Below, in pieces: positions 36,877 to 48,044 of a stretch of 64,000 bases of DNA; position 1 is the stretch's first letter; each line of letters starts with the position of its first letter. Position numbers and translations under genes: made by a program. This DNA comes from Planotetraspora mira (GTDB lineage: Bacteria > Actinomycetota > Actinomycetes > Streptosporangiales > Streptosporangiaceae). The stretch covers positions 166,788-230,787 of the forward strand of contig NZ_BOOO01000033.1 in assembly GCF_016863275.1 (NCBI RefSeq), in the 5' to 3' direction. The notes under the pieces were generated by a model. That model did not search any database. It was not told the origin of the DNA and worked only from the letters and a program-made list of their open reading frames with translations.

Positions 36877-37021
36877 CCGTCCGCTGTGCCGTCGCCGGGC
36901 CGTCCGCCAGACCTTCCGTGAGGCCGTCTGCGAGGCCGTCCGCTGTGCCGTACGCCGTGGGTGGCCCACCCGACCAGCACCATGATCTGAAATGTCATGC
37001 TTTGAAGGGAAGAGTCATCAG

Positions 37022-38284
37022 ATGAGTGAGTTGTCCAGCGACCTCGGGTCGGGCCACGCGGCCGCGGGTGACGCCTCCCTGCGCGTGCGCGCCGCCAAGG
37101 TCATCCCCGGCGGCATGTACGGCCACCTCAACGCGGCCCTGCACGGCGAGAAGTACCCGCAGTTCTTCGTCAGGGCCGAAGGCGCCCGGCAGTGGGACGC
37201 GGACGGCAAGGAGTACGTCGACCTGATGTGCAGCTGGGGCCCGATGATCGTGGGCCACCGCAATCCGCGGGTCGAGGCTGCCGCCGCGGCGCAGCAGGCG
37301 ACGGGCGACTGCCTGAACGGGCCCGGCCCGGTCATGGTGGAGCTGGCGGAGCTCCTGGTGGACCTCATCCCGTCCGCGGACTGGGCGATGTTCTCCAAGA
37401 ACGGCACCGACGCGACGACGCAGGCCCTGATGGTGGCCCGGGCGGCCACCGGGAGGACCAAGGTGCTGGTCGCCCACGGTTCCTACCATGGCGCAGACCC
37501 GTGGTGCACGCCCGGCCTTTCCGGCGTGACCCCCAACCAGCGGGCCGACACCATCGAGTTCACCTACAACGACCTCGCGTCCGCCGAGGCCGCGGCGGCG
37601 CAGGCCGAGGGCGACGTCGCCGCCATCCTCGTCACACCGTTCAAGCACGACTCGTTCGAGGACCAGGAACTGGCCGAGGCGGACTTCGCCCGCGGGATCC
37701 GCGCGCTGGCGGACCGGCTCGGCGCGGCCCTGGTCATCGACGACGTGCGCGCCGGATGGCGGCTCGACCTGCGGGGCTCGTGGGAGCCGCTCGGAGTGCG
37801 TCCCGACCTGACGGCCTGGAGCAAGGCGATGGCCAACGGCTTCCCCATCGCCGCGGTCACGGGTGCGGACGCGCTGCGCGGCGCGGCCCAGACGTTGTAC
37901 TCGACCGGCTCGTTCTGGTTCTCCGCGACCGCGATGGCCGCCGCCACGGCGACGATCGAGATCCTCCGGGAGGAGGACGGGGTGGCGCTGATGCACCGGG
38001 CGGGCACCCGGCTCCGCGAGGGGCTCGCCGCGCAGGCCGCCTCGCACGGGTTCGTGGTGAAGCAGACGGGTCCCGTGCAGGTGCCCTGGTTGTCCTTCGA
38101 GGGCGACGAGACCCTCGAGAAGGCGATGCACTGGGCCGGGGCCTGCCTGGACGAGGGCGTCTTCCTCCACGCGTGGCACAACTGGTTCCTGTCGGCCGCT
38201 CACACCGACGCCGAGATCGACCGGGCGCTCCAGGGCACCGACGCGGCCTTCGCCAAGCTCAGGGCCGCGTTCGGCGCCGACTGA
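37022..38284 (+). CDS. Class-III aminotransferase (GSA-aminomutase-like)
   Basis: 420 residues from the ATG at 37022; RBS GAAGGGA lies 11 nt upstream. A PLP-dependent fold-type I enzyme: SKNGTDATTQALMVARAATGR binds the cofactor phosphate, VIDDVRAGWRL has the Asp that pairs with the pyridine N, and TAWSKAMANGFPIAA has the Schiff-base Lys. It resembles glutamate-1-semialdehyde aminomutase and related amino-sugar or beta-amino-acid aminotransferases, but lacks the usual hemL context. Its partnership with a sugar kinase and TetR regulator suggests catabolism of an amino-bearing metabolite; this is inference. Confidence 0.9.
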   Translation: MSELSSDLGSGHAAAGDASLRVRAAKVIPGGMYGHLNAALHGEKYPQFFVRAEGARQWDADGKEYVDLMCSWGPMIVGHRNPRVEAAAAAQQATGDCLNGPGPVMVELAELLVDLIPSADWAMFSKNGTDATTQALMVARAATGRTKVLVAHGSYHGADPWCTPGLSGVTPNQRADTIEFTYNDLASAEAAAAQAEGDVAAILVTPFKHDSFEDQELAEADFARGIRALADRLGAALVIDDVRAGWRLDLRGSWEPLGVRPDLTAWSKAMANGFPIAAVTGADALRGAAQTLYSTGSFWFSATAMAAATATIEILREEDGVALMHRAGTRLREGLAAQAASHGFVVKQTGPVQVPWLSFEGDETLEKAMHWAGACLDEGVFLHAWHNWFLSAAHTDAEIDRALQGTDAAFAKLRAAFGAD

Positions 38285-38285
38285 T

Positions 38286-38305
38286 CCCCGTCCGGCCGGA
38301 CGGGG
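38286..38305. terminator. 20-bp perfect palindrome between convergent genes
   Basis: CCCCGTCCGGCCGGACGGGG follows the aminotransferase stop and precedes the end of the convergent GNAT gene. It probably terminates both transcripts. Confidence 0.5.
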
Positions 38306-38326
38306 CACGGCGGGCGCGGACGGCGA

Positions 38327-40460
<2,134 letters not shown>

Positions 40461-40618
40461 CGATTCAGCTACAAACGGGCAAAGCCCCGTGACACGGGAA
40501 CATAAGGGTGTGTTCCTTATGCTGCGAGAATAAACGCACAATTAGGTATCAAACGGCGAACACCCAATGTAACTACACGAACACTGCCCGGCCAGGTTAC
40601 GTACAGCGCCAAGATAGG

Positions 40619-40624
40619 TAGGGT
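40619..40624 (+). promoter_or_regulatory. Putative -10 of mpa
   Basis: TAGGGT (or the overlapping TAGGTA at 40615) lies about 40 nt before the GTG of mpa; the RBS AAGGAGGTGA is at 40649-40658. The preceding 150 bp are comparatively AT-rich. Confidence 0.5.
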
Positions 40625-40664
40625 CTTGAGTAGTCGTTCTCGACGGGGAAGGAGGTGACGGGGC

Positions 40665-42428
40665 GTGGCAGCTCGCGACGACGCTGAGGCTCGAGCCGCG
40701 CAGCGCGAACGGGAGGTCGCGGATCTCACAACACAGGTCTCCTTCCTGCAGGAGGAGATCACCGCGTTGCGCCGGAAACTGGCCGAGTCACCCCGGCAGG
40801 CCAGGGTCATCGAAGAGCGTCTCCATGAGGCACAGGCCCAGGTGGCGGCCCTCACGAGTCAGAACGAACGGCTGGTCTCCACCCTCAAGGAGGCCAGGGA
40901 TCAGATCGTCGCCCTCAAGGAGGAGGTCGACCGGCTGGCCCAGCCGCCGTCCGGTTTCGGAGTGTTCCTCGAGGCCAGGGAAGACGGCACGATCGAGGTG
41001 TTCACGGGCGGCCGGAAGCTGCGGGTCAACGTCAGCCCCGCCGTCGAGGTCGAGTCCCTCAAGCGTGGCCAGGAGGTCATGCTCAACGAGGCGCTCAACG
41101 TCGTCGAGGCCCTCGGCTTCGAGGACGTCGGCGAGATCGTCATGCTGAAGGAGCTCCTGGAGGACGGGCAGCGCGCGCTCGTCATCTCGCACGCGGACGA
41201 GGAGCGCGTGGTCAAGCTGGCCGAGTCCCTTCTCGACCAGCCGATCCGCGCCGGCGACTCGCTCCTGCTCGAGCCCCGTTCCAACTACGTCTACGAGCGG
41301 ATCCCCAAGTCCGAGGTCGAGGAGCTCGTCCTCGAAGAGGTCCCCGACATCTCCTACGAGGAGATCGGCGGCCTCAGCAGGCAGATCGAGCAGATCAGGG
41401 ACGCGATCGAGCTGCCCTACCTGCACGCCGACCTGTTCAGGGAGCACAAGCTCCGCCCGCCCAAGGGGGTGCTGCTGTACGGCCCGCCCGGGTGTGGCAA
41501 GACCCTGATCGCCAAGGCCGTCGCCAACTCCCTCGCCAAGCAGGTCGCCGAGAAGACCGGCCAGTCCGGCAAGAGCTTCTTCCTCAACATCAAGGGTCCC
41601 GAGCTTCTCAACAAGTATGTCGGTGAGACCGAGCGGCACATCCGCCTGGTCTTCCAGCGGGCCAGGGAGAAGGCCTCCGAGGGCACCCCGGTGATCGTGT
41701 TCTTCGACGAGATGGACTCGATCTTCCGGACCCGCGGCTCGGGCGTCTCCTCCGACGTCGAGAACACCATCGTCCCCCAGCTGCTGTCGGAGATCGACGG
41801 CGTCGAGGGCCTGGAGAACGTCATCGTCATCGGCGCCTCCAACCGCGAGGACATGATCGACCCGGCGATCCTGCGGCCCGGCCGCCTGGACGTCAAGATC
41901 AAGATCGAGCGGCCGGACGCCGAGGCGGCCAAGGACATCTTCTCGAAGTACATCATCACCGAGCTCCCGCTCCACGCCGACGACCTGTCCGAGCACGGCG
42001 ACAGCCGCGAGGGCACGATCGCGGGCATGATCCAGCGGGTCGTCGAGCGGATGTACACCGAGAGCGAGGAGAACCGCTTCCTCGAGGTGACCTACGCCAA
42101 CGGCGACAAGGAAGTCCTCTACTTCAAGGACTTCAACTCCGGAGCCATGATCCAGAACATCGTGGATCGCGGCAAGAAGATGGCGATCAAGCAGTTCCTC
42201 GAGACCGGGCAGAAGGGTCTGCGGATCGCGCATCTGCTGGCCGCCTGCGTGGACGAGTTCTCCGAGAACGAGGACCTGCCCAACACCACCAACCCCGACG
42301 ACTGGGCCCGCATCTCCGGCAAGAAGGGCGAGCGGATCGTCTACATCCGCACGCTCGTCCAGGGCAAGCAGGGCACGGAGGCCGGCCGGTCGATCGACAC
42401 GGTGGCCAACACGGGTCAGTACCTCTGA
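40665..42428 (+). CDS. mpa: Proteasomal AAA ATPase Mpa/ARC
   Basis: 587 residues from a GTG with a near-consensus RBS. N-terminal coiled coil (1-about 85) that binds Pup, tandem OB folds (about 95-235), and an AAA module with Walker A GPPGCGKT (about 271-278), Walker B FFDEMDS, arginine-finger region and sensor [19 protein letters not shown]. The extreme C-terminus QYL is the penultimate-Tyr motif that docks into the 20S alpha ring. As a hexameric ring it recognises pupylated proteins, unfolds them and threads them into PrcA/PrcB. Downstream of trmI as usual. Confidence 0.97.
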   Translation: MAARDDAEARAAQREREVADLTTQVSFLQEEITALRRKLAESPRQARVIEERLHEAQAQVAALTSQNERLVSTLKEARDQIVALKEEVDRLAQPPSGFGVFLEAREDGTIEVFTGGRKLRVNVSPAVEVESLKRGQEVMLNEALNVVEALGFEDVGEIVMLKELLEDGQRALVISHADEERVVKLAESLLDQPIRAGDSLLLEPRSNYVYERIPKSEVEELVLEEVPDISYEEIGGLSRQIEQIRDAIELPYLHADLFREHKLRPPKGVLLYGPPGCGKTLIAKAVANSLAKQVAEKTGQSGKSFFLNIKGPELLNKYVGETERHIRLVFQRAREKASEGTPVIVFFDEMDSIFRTRGSGVSSDVENTIVPQLLSEIDGVEGLENVIVIGASNREDMIDPAILRPGRLDVKIKIERPDAEAAKDIFSKYIITELPLHADDLSEHGDSREGTIAGMIQRVVERMYTESEENRFLEVTYANGDKEVLYFKDFNSGAMIQNIVDRGKKMAIKQFLETGQKGLRIAHLLAACVDEFSENEDLPNTTNPDDWARISGKKGERIVYIRTLVQGKQGTEAGRSIDTVANTGQYL

Positions 42429-42793
42429 GCGCTGCAGCCTCAGAGGAAGGCGGAGGAACTTCGGTCACTTCCGTCATCCGGCGAAACTCGTGACACGAGG
42501 AGCGGCGCGGTCCCCCAGCGGACCGCGCCGCTTCCTCGTCCTCACCCGGCGCCGGTCGGGGACGCCGGGCGGCCTCCTCCCTCGCTGGTCAGCGGTCCGC
42601 CGGGCGGGTCCCGGCGGTCGCCTCCACCCGTGGCGTACGGCCGTGTGGAAGGCCGTCTCCCCGCTCCAGCCGCCCGTTCCGGTACAAACTCCCTAGGCAT
42701 CGGTGCCGTAACTGTCTGGCAGCCGGGCATAGAGAAGGGGCTAGGCTCGGGGATATAACGGCGGAACGACAGCCTGAAACAGGCGGGGTGCGC
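42429..42793. other. mpa-dop intergenic region
   Basis: 365 bp without a supportable gene. It contains a terminator hairpin (listed) and, near the right end, TAGGCT (about 42742) and TATAAC (about 42755) as alternative -10 elements for dop. Dop is therefore probably transcribed from its own promoter. Confidence 0.5.
42495..42539 (+). terminator. mpa terminator hairpin
   Basis: A 12-bp GC stem (GCGGCGCGGTCC with GGACCGCGCCGC) is extended by ACGAGGA/TCCTCGT across a one-base bulge, about 65 nt after the mpa stop. Confidence 0.7.
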
Positions 42794-44311
42794 ATGACGG
42801 TTCGGCGGGTGATGGGCATCGAGACCGAGTACGGCATCGCCGTACCCGGTCAGCCAGGGGCCAACGCGATGGTGACCTCCTCGCAGGTCGTCAACGCGTA
42901 CCTGGCGGCGTCGGCCGCTCGGGCCCGGCGCGCTCGATGGGACTTCGAGGAGGAGAACCCGCTCCGTGACGCCCGTGGGTTCGACCTGGCCCGTGAGGTG
43001 GCTGACCAGAGCCAGTTGACCGATGAGGACCTCGGTCTGGCCAACGTCATCCTCACCAACGGCGCGCGGCTCTACGTCGACCACGCCCACCCGGAGTACT
43101 CCACGCCGGAGTGCACCAACCCCCGTGCCGCGGTCATCTGGGACAAGGCGGGGGAGCGCGTCATGCACGACGCCGCCGTCCGCGCCTCGGGCATGCCGGG
43201 CAACGCCCCCATTCAGCTGTACAAGAACAACACCGACGCCAAGGGCGCCTCCTACGGCTGCCACGAGAACTACCTCATGCGCCGGGCCACCCCGTTCGCC
43301 GACATCGTCCGCCATCTCACGCCGTTCTTCGTGTCCCGCCAGGTCGTCTGCGGCGCGGGCAAGGTCGGGATCGGGCAGGACTCGCGTGGCGAGGGTTTCC
43401 AGATCAGCCAGCGGGCCGACTTCTTCGAAGTGGAGGTCGGCCTCGAGACCACGCTCAAGCGGCCGATCATCAACACGCGTGACGAGCCGCACGCCGACCC
43501 CGAGAAGTACCGCCGCCTCCACGTCATCATCGGCGATGCCAATATGTCGGAAATTTCGACGTATTTGAAGCTGGGGACCACGGCGCTCGTCCTGGCCATG
43601 ATCGAGGACGGCTTCCTCACCAACGACCTGTCGGCGGAGTCGCCGGTCGCGGCGCTGCGGGCCGTGTCCCACGACCCGACCTGCAAGTACGAGATCGCGC
43701 TGCGCAACGGCCGGAAGATGACGGCCGTCCAGCTCCAGATGGAGTATCTCGAGCAGGCCCGCAAGTACGTCGAGGACCGCTACGGCTCCAGCGTCGACGA
43801 GATGACCAAGGACGTGCTGAACCGCTGGGAGTCGGTGCTGACCCGGCTCGCCGAGGACCCGATGCAGCTGTCCAGGGAGCTCGACTGGGTCGCCAAGCTG
43901 GAGCTTCTCGAGGGCTACCGCACCCGCGACAACCTGCCCTGGAGCCACCCGCGCCTCCAGCTCGTCGATCTGCAGTACTCCGACATCCGGCCCGAGCGCG
44001 GCCTCTACAACCGGCTCGTCGCCCGGGGCCGCATCCAGCGCCTGGTGACCGAGGACGAGGTCGAGCGGGCCATCGAGATGCCGCCGAACGACACCCGCGC
44101 CTATTTCCGCGGCCGTTGCCTGCGTCAGTACAGCGAGTCGGTGGCCGCCGCGTCGTGGGACTCGGTGATCTTCGACATCCCCGGCAGGGAGTCGCTGCAG
44201 CGGGTGCCCACCTTGGAGCCCCTCCGCGGCACCAAGGCGCACGTGGGCGACCTCCTCGACCGATGCAGGACCGCCGCCGACCTGGTGGCCGCTCTGACCG
44301 GCGAGAGCTGA
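42794..44311 (+). CDS. dop: Pup deamidase/depupylase Dop
   Basis: 505 residues from the ATG at 42794 ([15 protein letters not shown], the family start); a GTG 6 nt upstream is possible. A glutamine-synthetase-like fold: it converts the C-terminal Gln of Pup to Glu and also removes Pup from substrates. GIETEYG binds Mg-ATP, the catalytic Asp is in [12 protein letters not shown], and the Dop-specific loop (about 38-80; [22 protein letters not shown]) is present and distinguishes it from PafA. The Pup encoded at 48.0 kb ends in Gln, so this enzyme is required here. Confidence 0.96.
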   Translation: MTVRRVMGIETEYGIAVPGQPGANAMVTSSQVVNAYLAASAARARRARWDFEEENPLRDARGFDLAREVADQSQLTDEDLGLANVILTNGARLYVDHAHPEYSTPECTNPRAAVIWDKAGERVMHDAAVRASGMPGNAPIQLYKNNTDAKGASYGCHENYLMRRATPFADIVRHLTPFFVSRQVVCGAGKVGIGQDSRGEGFQISQRADFFEVEVGLETTLKRPIINTRDEPHADPEKYRRLHVIIGDANMSEISTYLKLGTTALVLAMIEDGFLTNDLSAESPVAALRAVSHDPTCKYEIALRNGRKMTAVQLQMEYLEQARKYVEDRYGSSVDEMTKDVLNRWESVLTRLAEDPMQLSRELDWVAKLELLEGYRTRDNLPWSHPRLQLVDLQYSDIRPERGLYNRLVARGRIQRLVTEDEVERAIEMPPNDTRAYFRGRCLRQYSESVAAASWDSVIFDIPGRESLQRVPTLEPLRGTKAHVGDLLDRCRTAADLVAALTGES

Positions 44312-44342
44312 GCCCTCGGCGGCCGGACGACTCCTTGAAGCG

Positions 44343-44912
44343 ATGACCACACGCCTGCTGCTGGTCTGTCACGCCTTCACCCCGGCGATGGCGGCCGCGT
44401 CGTTCCCCGAGGACGAGCCGGTGGAGGCGCGCGGCCTTCGTGACGGACCGGCCGGCGCCACCCGAGAGGCCGGCGCCGCCCGCACGGACGGGCTCGCGCT
44501 GCGGGGGCCCGAGATCCGGTGCGCCCAGACGGCCGAGACGCTGGGCCTCGCCGCCGAGTCGGCCCCGCAGTTGCGCGACTGCGATTTCGGCGCATGGCGC
44601 GGCCGCACCCTGGCCGACGTCCAGGCGGCGGACCCCGATGGGGTGAGCCGCTGGCTCGCCGACCCGGCGGCGGCGCCCCACGGAGGGGAATCGGTCGCCG
44701 ACGTGATTGATCGGGCGGCAGGCTGGCTCACAGGCCTGCCTCCGGGCCGCGTGGTCGCCGTCACGCACCCGTCCGTGATCCGCGCCGTGATCGTCCACGC
44801 ACTCGGCACTCCGCCGGCGGCGTTCTGGCGGATCGACGTCGAGCCGCTGAGCCGGTCCGAGCTGACCGGCAGGAGCGGACGGTGGAACCTGCGGTTCGGA
44901 GCGGGCGCCTGA
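44343..44912 (+). CDS. Histidine phosphatase-like protein with altered RHG motif
   Basis: 189 residues, 31 bp after dop. It has the histidine phosphatase fold, but the catalytic R-H-G triad reads C-H-A (LLLVCHAFTPAM): the phosphorylatable His is kept while Arg and Gly are replaced. Later residues PEIRCAQTAE (Arg), HGGES and VTHPSVIRAVI (distal His) are kept. Proximity to cobB suggests a link to alpha-ribazole phosphatase (CobC), but the altered motif makes activity uncertain. The protein may be catalytically reduced or bind a different phosphoester. Confidence 0.8.
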   Translation: MTTRLLLVCHAFTPAMAAASFPEDEPVEARGLRDGPAGATREAGAARTDGLALRGPEIRCAQTAETLGLAAESAPQLRDCDFGAWRGRTLADVQAADPDGVSRWLADPAAAPHGGESVADVIDRAAGWLTGLPPGRVVAVTHPSVIRAVIVHALGTPPAAFWRIDVEPLSRSELTGRSGRWNLRFGAGA

Positions 44913-44974
44913 CCGCCCGCGCCGGCCGATCACGGGGCGGCGCACCTGACCCCGGCCCGTGGGGCCGTACGTCG

Positions 44975-44980
44975 TACACT
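44975..44980 (+). promoter_or_regulatory. -10 hexamer of the cobB riboswitch transcript
   Basis: TACACT lies immediately before the riboswitch; a start about 7 nt on would place the aptamer at the very 5' end of the RNA. Confidence 0.5.
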
Positions 44981-44984
44981 TCGG

Positions 44985-45145
44985 GCGGCGGCGTGGAAGG
45001 AACGCGGTGGGAATCCGCGACTGTCCCGCAACCGTGACCGGGAAGCTCACCCCACCCGTACGGCCACGACCCCTGAGGGGCGGAAGGCTCGGGACGAGCG
45101 CCGACCCCCGGGAGCCGGGAGACTCCCCGCCGCGGCAGCCCTACC
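44985..45145 (+). ncRNA. Cobalamin (adenosylcobalamin) riboswitch
   Basis: The conserved core GGGAATCCGCGACTGTCCCGC (written here as GGGAA, then GCGACTGTCCCGC at about 45010-45032) and the B12 box GAGCCGGGAGAC at 45112-45123 are present, with the usual GGAAGGCTCGGG stem segment between them. It lies 105 bp before cobB. A C-rich and G-rich stretch after the box (CCCCG about 45124, CGGGG about 45152) could form the alternative expression-platform stem that hides or exposes the downstream start. High B12 would repress cobB. Confidence 0.93.
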
Positions 45146-45250
45146 CGATCGGGGCGAGGACCCCGGGAATGGATCACCCGTGCGCTCGAGCATGCCGCCG
45201 AGTCCGCCGTCGCCCCCGTCACCGATCGGGCCGTCGGCCGCGAGCCCGCG

Positions 45251-46669
45251 ATGAGCGGCATGCCCAGGCTCGTGATCGCGGCACCCGGTTCGGGGACGGG
45301 CAAGACCACGGTCGCCACCGGTCTGATGGCCGCCCTGGCCGCGCGGGGCCTGCGCGTGTCCCCGCACAAGGTGGGACCCGACTACATCGACCCCGGCTAT
45401 CACTCCCTCGCGACCGGGCGGCCGGGCCGGAACCTCGATCCATGGCTGACCAGCGAGGACCTCGTCGGCCCCCTGTTCCGGCATGGTTCGGCCGGGTCGG
45501 ACATCGCCGTCATCGAGGGCGTCATGGGCCTGTTCGACGGCGTCGCCACGAGCCCCGGTGAGCCCGCCGCGGGACGGCACGGCCACTACGCCTCGACGGC
45601 CCACGTCGCCCGGTTGCTGGACGCCCCCGTCGTCCTGGTCGTCGACGCCGCGGGCCAGGGCCAGTCGGTGGCCGCGCTCGTCCACGGGTTCGCGTCGTAC
45701 GACACCCGGATCCGGTTCGGCGGGGTCATCCTCAACCGGCTCTCCTCCGACCGCCACGAGGAGATCTGCCGCGGGGCCCTCGAAGACGCCGGAGTCCCCG
45801 TGTTCGGCGCGATCAGGAAGGCCGCGGAGATCGAGACCCCGTCCCGTCACCTGGGCCTGATCCCCGTGGCGGAGCGGCACGCGGAGGCCGTCAGGACCGC
45901 CGGGCTGCTCGCCGACCTGGTGGCGGGGTCCTGCGACCTCGACGGGCTCGTACGGCTCGCCCGATCGGCTCCCGCCTCACCGGGGCCCACGTGGTCGCCG
46001 GCCGAGGCCGTACGAGAGGGCGAGGCCGTACGAGAGGGCGAGGCGGTACGAGAGGGCGAGGCGGTGGCGGAGGGCGGCGGGACCAGGATCGCGGTGGCGG
46101 GCGGGGCGGCGTTCACGTTCGGCTACGCCGAGCACGTGGAGCTTCTCCAGGCGGCCGGTGGTGAGGTCGTCACCTTCGACCCTCTGCACGACGAGGCGCT
46201 GCCTGAGGGCACGCGGGGCATCGTCGTGCCCGGCGGCTTCCCCGAGGTTTACGCGAGTGCCCTGTCGGCCAACGTGCCGCTGCGCGAGCAGGTGGCGGGC
46301 TTCACCGGGCCGATCGCCGCCGAGTGCGCCGGGCTTCTCTACCTGGGTCGTGAGCTCGACGGGCTCCCGATGTGCGGCGTGCTCGACACGACGGCGCGGA
46401 TGACCGCCAGGCTCACGCTCGGGTACCGCGACGCGGTCGCCGTCCGCGACACGGTGCTGACCAGGGAGGGTGAGCGGTTCCGCGGACACGAGTTCCACCG
46501 GACGGTCTGCGAGCCGCCGGAAAGGCCCGTGTTCCGGTGGCGGGGAGGGGCCGACGGATACGCCGGCGGCGGGGTCCTGGCGTCCTATCTGCACCTGCAC
46601 TGGGCGGGAAGTCCCCGGCTCGCGGCCCGCTTCGTCGCCGCGGCGGCGCACCACCCGGCGAACAAATGA
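45251..46669 (+). CDS. cobB: Cobyrinic acid a,c-diamide synthase CobB/CbiA
   Basis: 472 residues. ATP- and glutamine-dependent amidation of the a and c carboxylates of cobyrinic acid in B12 synthesis. N-terminal P-loop-like synthase domain (APGSGTGKTT, residues about 11-20; PHKVGPDYIDPGYH) and C-terminal class-I-type glutaminase domain (about 275-465) with nucleophile Cys in AAECAGLLYL and GHEFHRT. The linker carries EAVREG repeated three times, plus one diverged copy, encoded by an 18-bp tandem repeat. Regulated by the cobalamin riboswitch upstream. No other cob gene is nearby, so the pathway is elsewhere or partial. The ATG has no strong RBS. Confidence 0.95.
   Translation: MSGMPRLVIAAPGSGTGKTTVATGLMAALAARGLRVSPHKVGPDYIDPGYHSLATGRPGRNLDPWLTSEDLVGPLFRHGSAGSDIAVIEGVMGLFDGVATSPGEPAAGRHGHYASTAHVARLLDAPVVLVVDAAGQGQSVAALVHGFASYDTRIRFGGVILNRLSSDRHEEICRGALEDAGVPVFGAIRKAAEIETPSRHLGLIPVAERHAEAVRTAGLLADLVAGSCDLDGLVRLARSAPASPGPTWSPAEAVREGEAVREGEAVREGEAVAEGGGTRIAVAGGAAFTFGYAEHVELLQAAGGEVVTFDPLHDEALPEGTRGIVVPGGFPEVYASALSANVPLREQVAGFTGPIAAECAGLLYLGRELDGLPMCGVLDTTARMTARLTLGYRDAVAVRDTVLTREGERFRGHEFHRTVCEPPERPVFRWRGGADGYAGGGVLASYLHLHWAGSPRLAARFVAAAAHHPANK
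46003..46074. repeat. 18-bp in-frame tandem repeat within cobB
   Basis: Three near-identical units GAGGCCGTACGAGAGGGC at 46003, 46021 and 46039, with a diverged fourth at 46057, lengthen the linker between the two CobB domains by 6 residues each. Confidence 0.8.
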
Positions 46670-46671
46670 AT

Positions 46672-47643
46672 CTACTTTGTAAAGGAGGGCGGCAGGGGCG
46701 ACTCGGCCCGGCGTCCGGGCAACGTGGCCGCGATGCCCTCCTTCTTCAAGAGCTCCACGAGGAGGGCCGTGGCCGCCTCGGCCGTCAGCCGCCTGTCCGG
46801 GTCCACCCGGAGCAGGCCCTCGAGGACCGGGCGCAGCGGCCCCGCCTTGCGGGGCGGGTCCGGCTCCCCGCGATCGTCGGCGGTCAGGACCGAGCCTCCG
46901 TGCCGGTCCGCGGACGCGTCCTCGGGAGCGCTCCCGGCGTCGCCGTATGCGCCTGAGGCCGCCGTGACGGCCTCAGGCTCGCCCGCCCGGCCGGAACGGA
47001 CCTCATCGGCCGGGTAGGGGGGTCTGCCCTCCACGCCGTAGTACAGCGTCGCCGCGAACGACCACAGATCGGACGCCTGGTCCGGCCGGCGGCCGAGCAA
47101 CCGCTCAGGCGCGGTGTACGGCGACGGGGCCGTCGCCGCCGGCATGTTCTCCGGCGTGGCGAACCCGAATCCCGTCAGCACCACGCGTTCCTCGGTCAGC
47201 AGGACCCTGGACGGCCTGATGCCGTCGTGCAGGACCTCGGCCGCGTGGGCGTACCGGATCCCGGCCAGGAGTTGGAAGCCGACCCAGGCCGCCCAGTGGA
47301 TCGGGAGCCTGCCCAGGTGCCGCACCGTCTCCTTCAGCGTGAGGCCGCGCAGGAGTTCGGTCACCATCCAGATCCGGCCGTGGTCCTCCAGAAGGTCGTG
47401 CACGGTCACGATCGCCGGATGGGCCAGCCGGGCCGCCGAGCGCGCCTCACCGAGCGCGTGGAGCCGCGCGGCCGGGAGATCGGATCCGTCGATGTGGGCG
47501 GGCGGGCGTACCTCCCTGACCACCACGTCACGCTTGAGCCGCAAATCGTGAGCCCGCCACATGACGCCGCCGTCCTCCCGGTGGAAGGGCGACACGAGCC
47601 TGTACCGATCCCCGAGCAGGTCTCCTGCCCGATCTGTTCCCAT
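46672..47643 (-). CDS. Ser/Thr kinase-like protein, probable pseudokinase
   Basis: 323 residues from the ATG at 47643 (RBS GGGGAA); a longer frame upstream lacks similarity. The Hanks-kinase fold is clear (DRYRLVSPF, GEARSAARLAHPAIVTVHDLLED, WMVTELLRGLTL, ASDLWSFAATLYYGVEGRPPYP). The catalytic residues are missing: the Gly-rich loop reads SPFHREDGG, VAVK Lys is Arg (VVVREV), HRDxKxxN is HDGIRPSR, and DFG is GFG. No phosphotransfer is expected. No transmembrane helix or PASTA domain. It lies head-to-head with pup across 401 bp and converges on cobB (2 bp apart). A scaffold or phosphate-independent regulator is the likely role. Confidence 0.88.
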   Translation of the reverse strand: MGTDRAGDLLGDRYRLVSPFHREDGGVMWRAHDLRLKRDVVVREVRPPAHIDGSDLPAARLHALGEARSAARLAHPAIVTVHDLLEDHGRIWMVTELLRGLTLKETVRHLGRLPIHWAAWVGFQLLAGIRYAHAAEVLHDGIRPSRVLLTEERVVLTGFGFATPENMPAATAPSPYTAPERLLGRRPDQASDLWSFAATLYYGVEGRPPYPADEVRSGRAGEPEAVTAASGAYGDAGSAPEDASADRHGGSVLTADDRGEPDPPRKAGPLRPVLEGLLRVDPDRRLTAEAATALLVELLKKEGIAATLPGRRAESPLPPSFTK

Positions 47644-47873
47644 CAGTTCCCCGTCCGCGCTCCAGCCGCCCCCGTGGGCCCGAGATCTCTGCACATTGTG
47701 GTCCGGACGGATGCCGCCGAATGCCGGACGGCGGTGTGGCGGGCATAACGATCCGATCTACAGCAGGCCGGTGCCGAGATCATTGTGCCTGCTCTCGGGC
47801 TTACTCCGACCGGCGCCCTCGGGTAAACGAGCTTGTTCGGACCGGGTGACCAGGGCCGGTGCCGCCGGAGAAT

Positions 47874-47892
47874 CGGATAGCTCTGCTATCCG
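47874..47892. promoter_or_regulatory. 19-bp palindrome between pseudokinase and pup
   Basis: CGGATAGC-TCT-GCTATCCG has perfect 8-bp arms and a 3-nt centre. It lies about 112 bp upstream of the pup -10 and about 230 bp upstream of the pseudokinase start. Protein operator or RNA hairpin cannot be separated. Confidence 0.5.
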
Positions 47893-47981
47893 GTCAGGGG
47901 GTTGCGCTCGGGGTACGCAGAGGGTTGTCTGGCGGGACGTCCCCGGGCCGGGGAGAAAGATCGTGGGGGCTTCCGCGCGAA

Positions 47982-48009
47982 TTGTCGTCCGGTTCGGGGA
48001 AAATATAGG
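47982..48009 (+). promoter_or_regulatory. pup promoter
   Basis: TTGTCG (47982-47987) and TATAGG (48004-48009) are separated by 16 bp; a leader of about 30 nt with RBS GGAGG at 48032-48036 follows. Confidence 0.65.
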
Positions 48010-48044
48010 GAGAGGGACATCCCCGAGTAGCGGAGGTAGCACCC

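Larger units (their letters stand above)
47644..48044. other. Divergent control region of the pseudokinase and pup
   Basis: 401 bp without a supportable gene. It contains a 19-bp palindrome and a good promoter for pup, both listed. The strong GC drop at about 47745-47780 probably marks the pseudokinase promoter. Confidence 0.5.

Noticed and set aside
40788..42233. 481-residue minus-strand frame with Leu/Asp-rich sequence
   Set aside because: Antisense shadow of mpa, no start signal and no domain.
46672..47643. Active Ser/Thr protein kinase
   Set aside because: VAVK Lys, HRD Asp, the catalytic-loop Asn and DFG Asp are all replaced.
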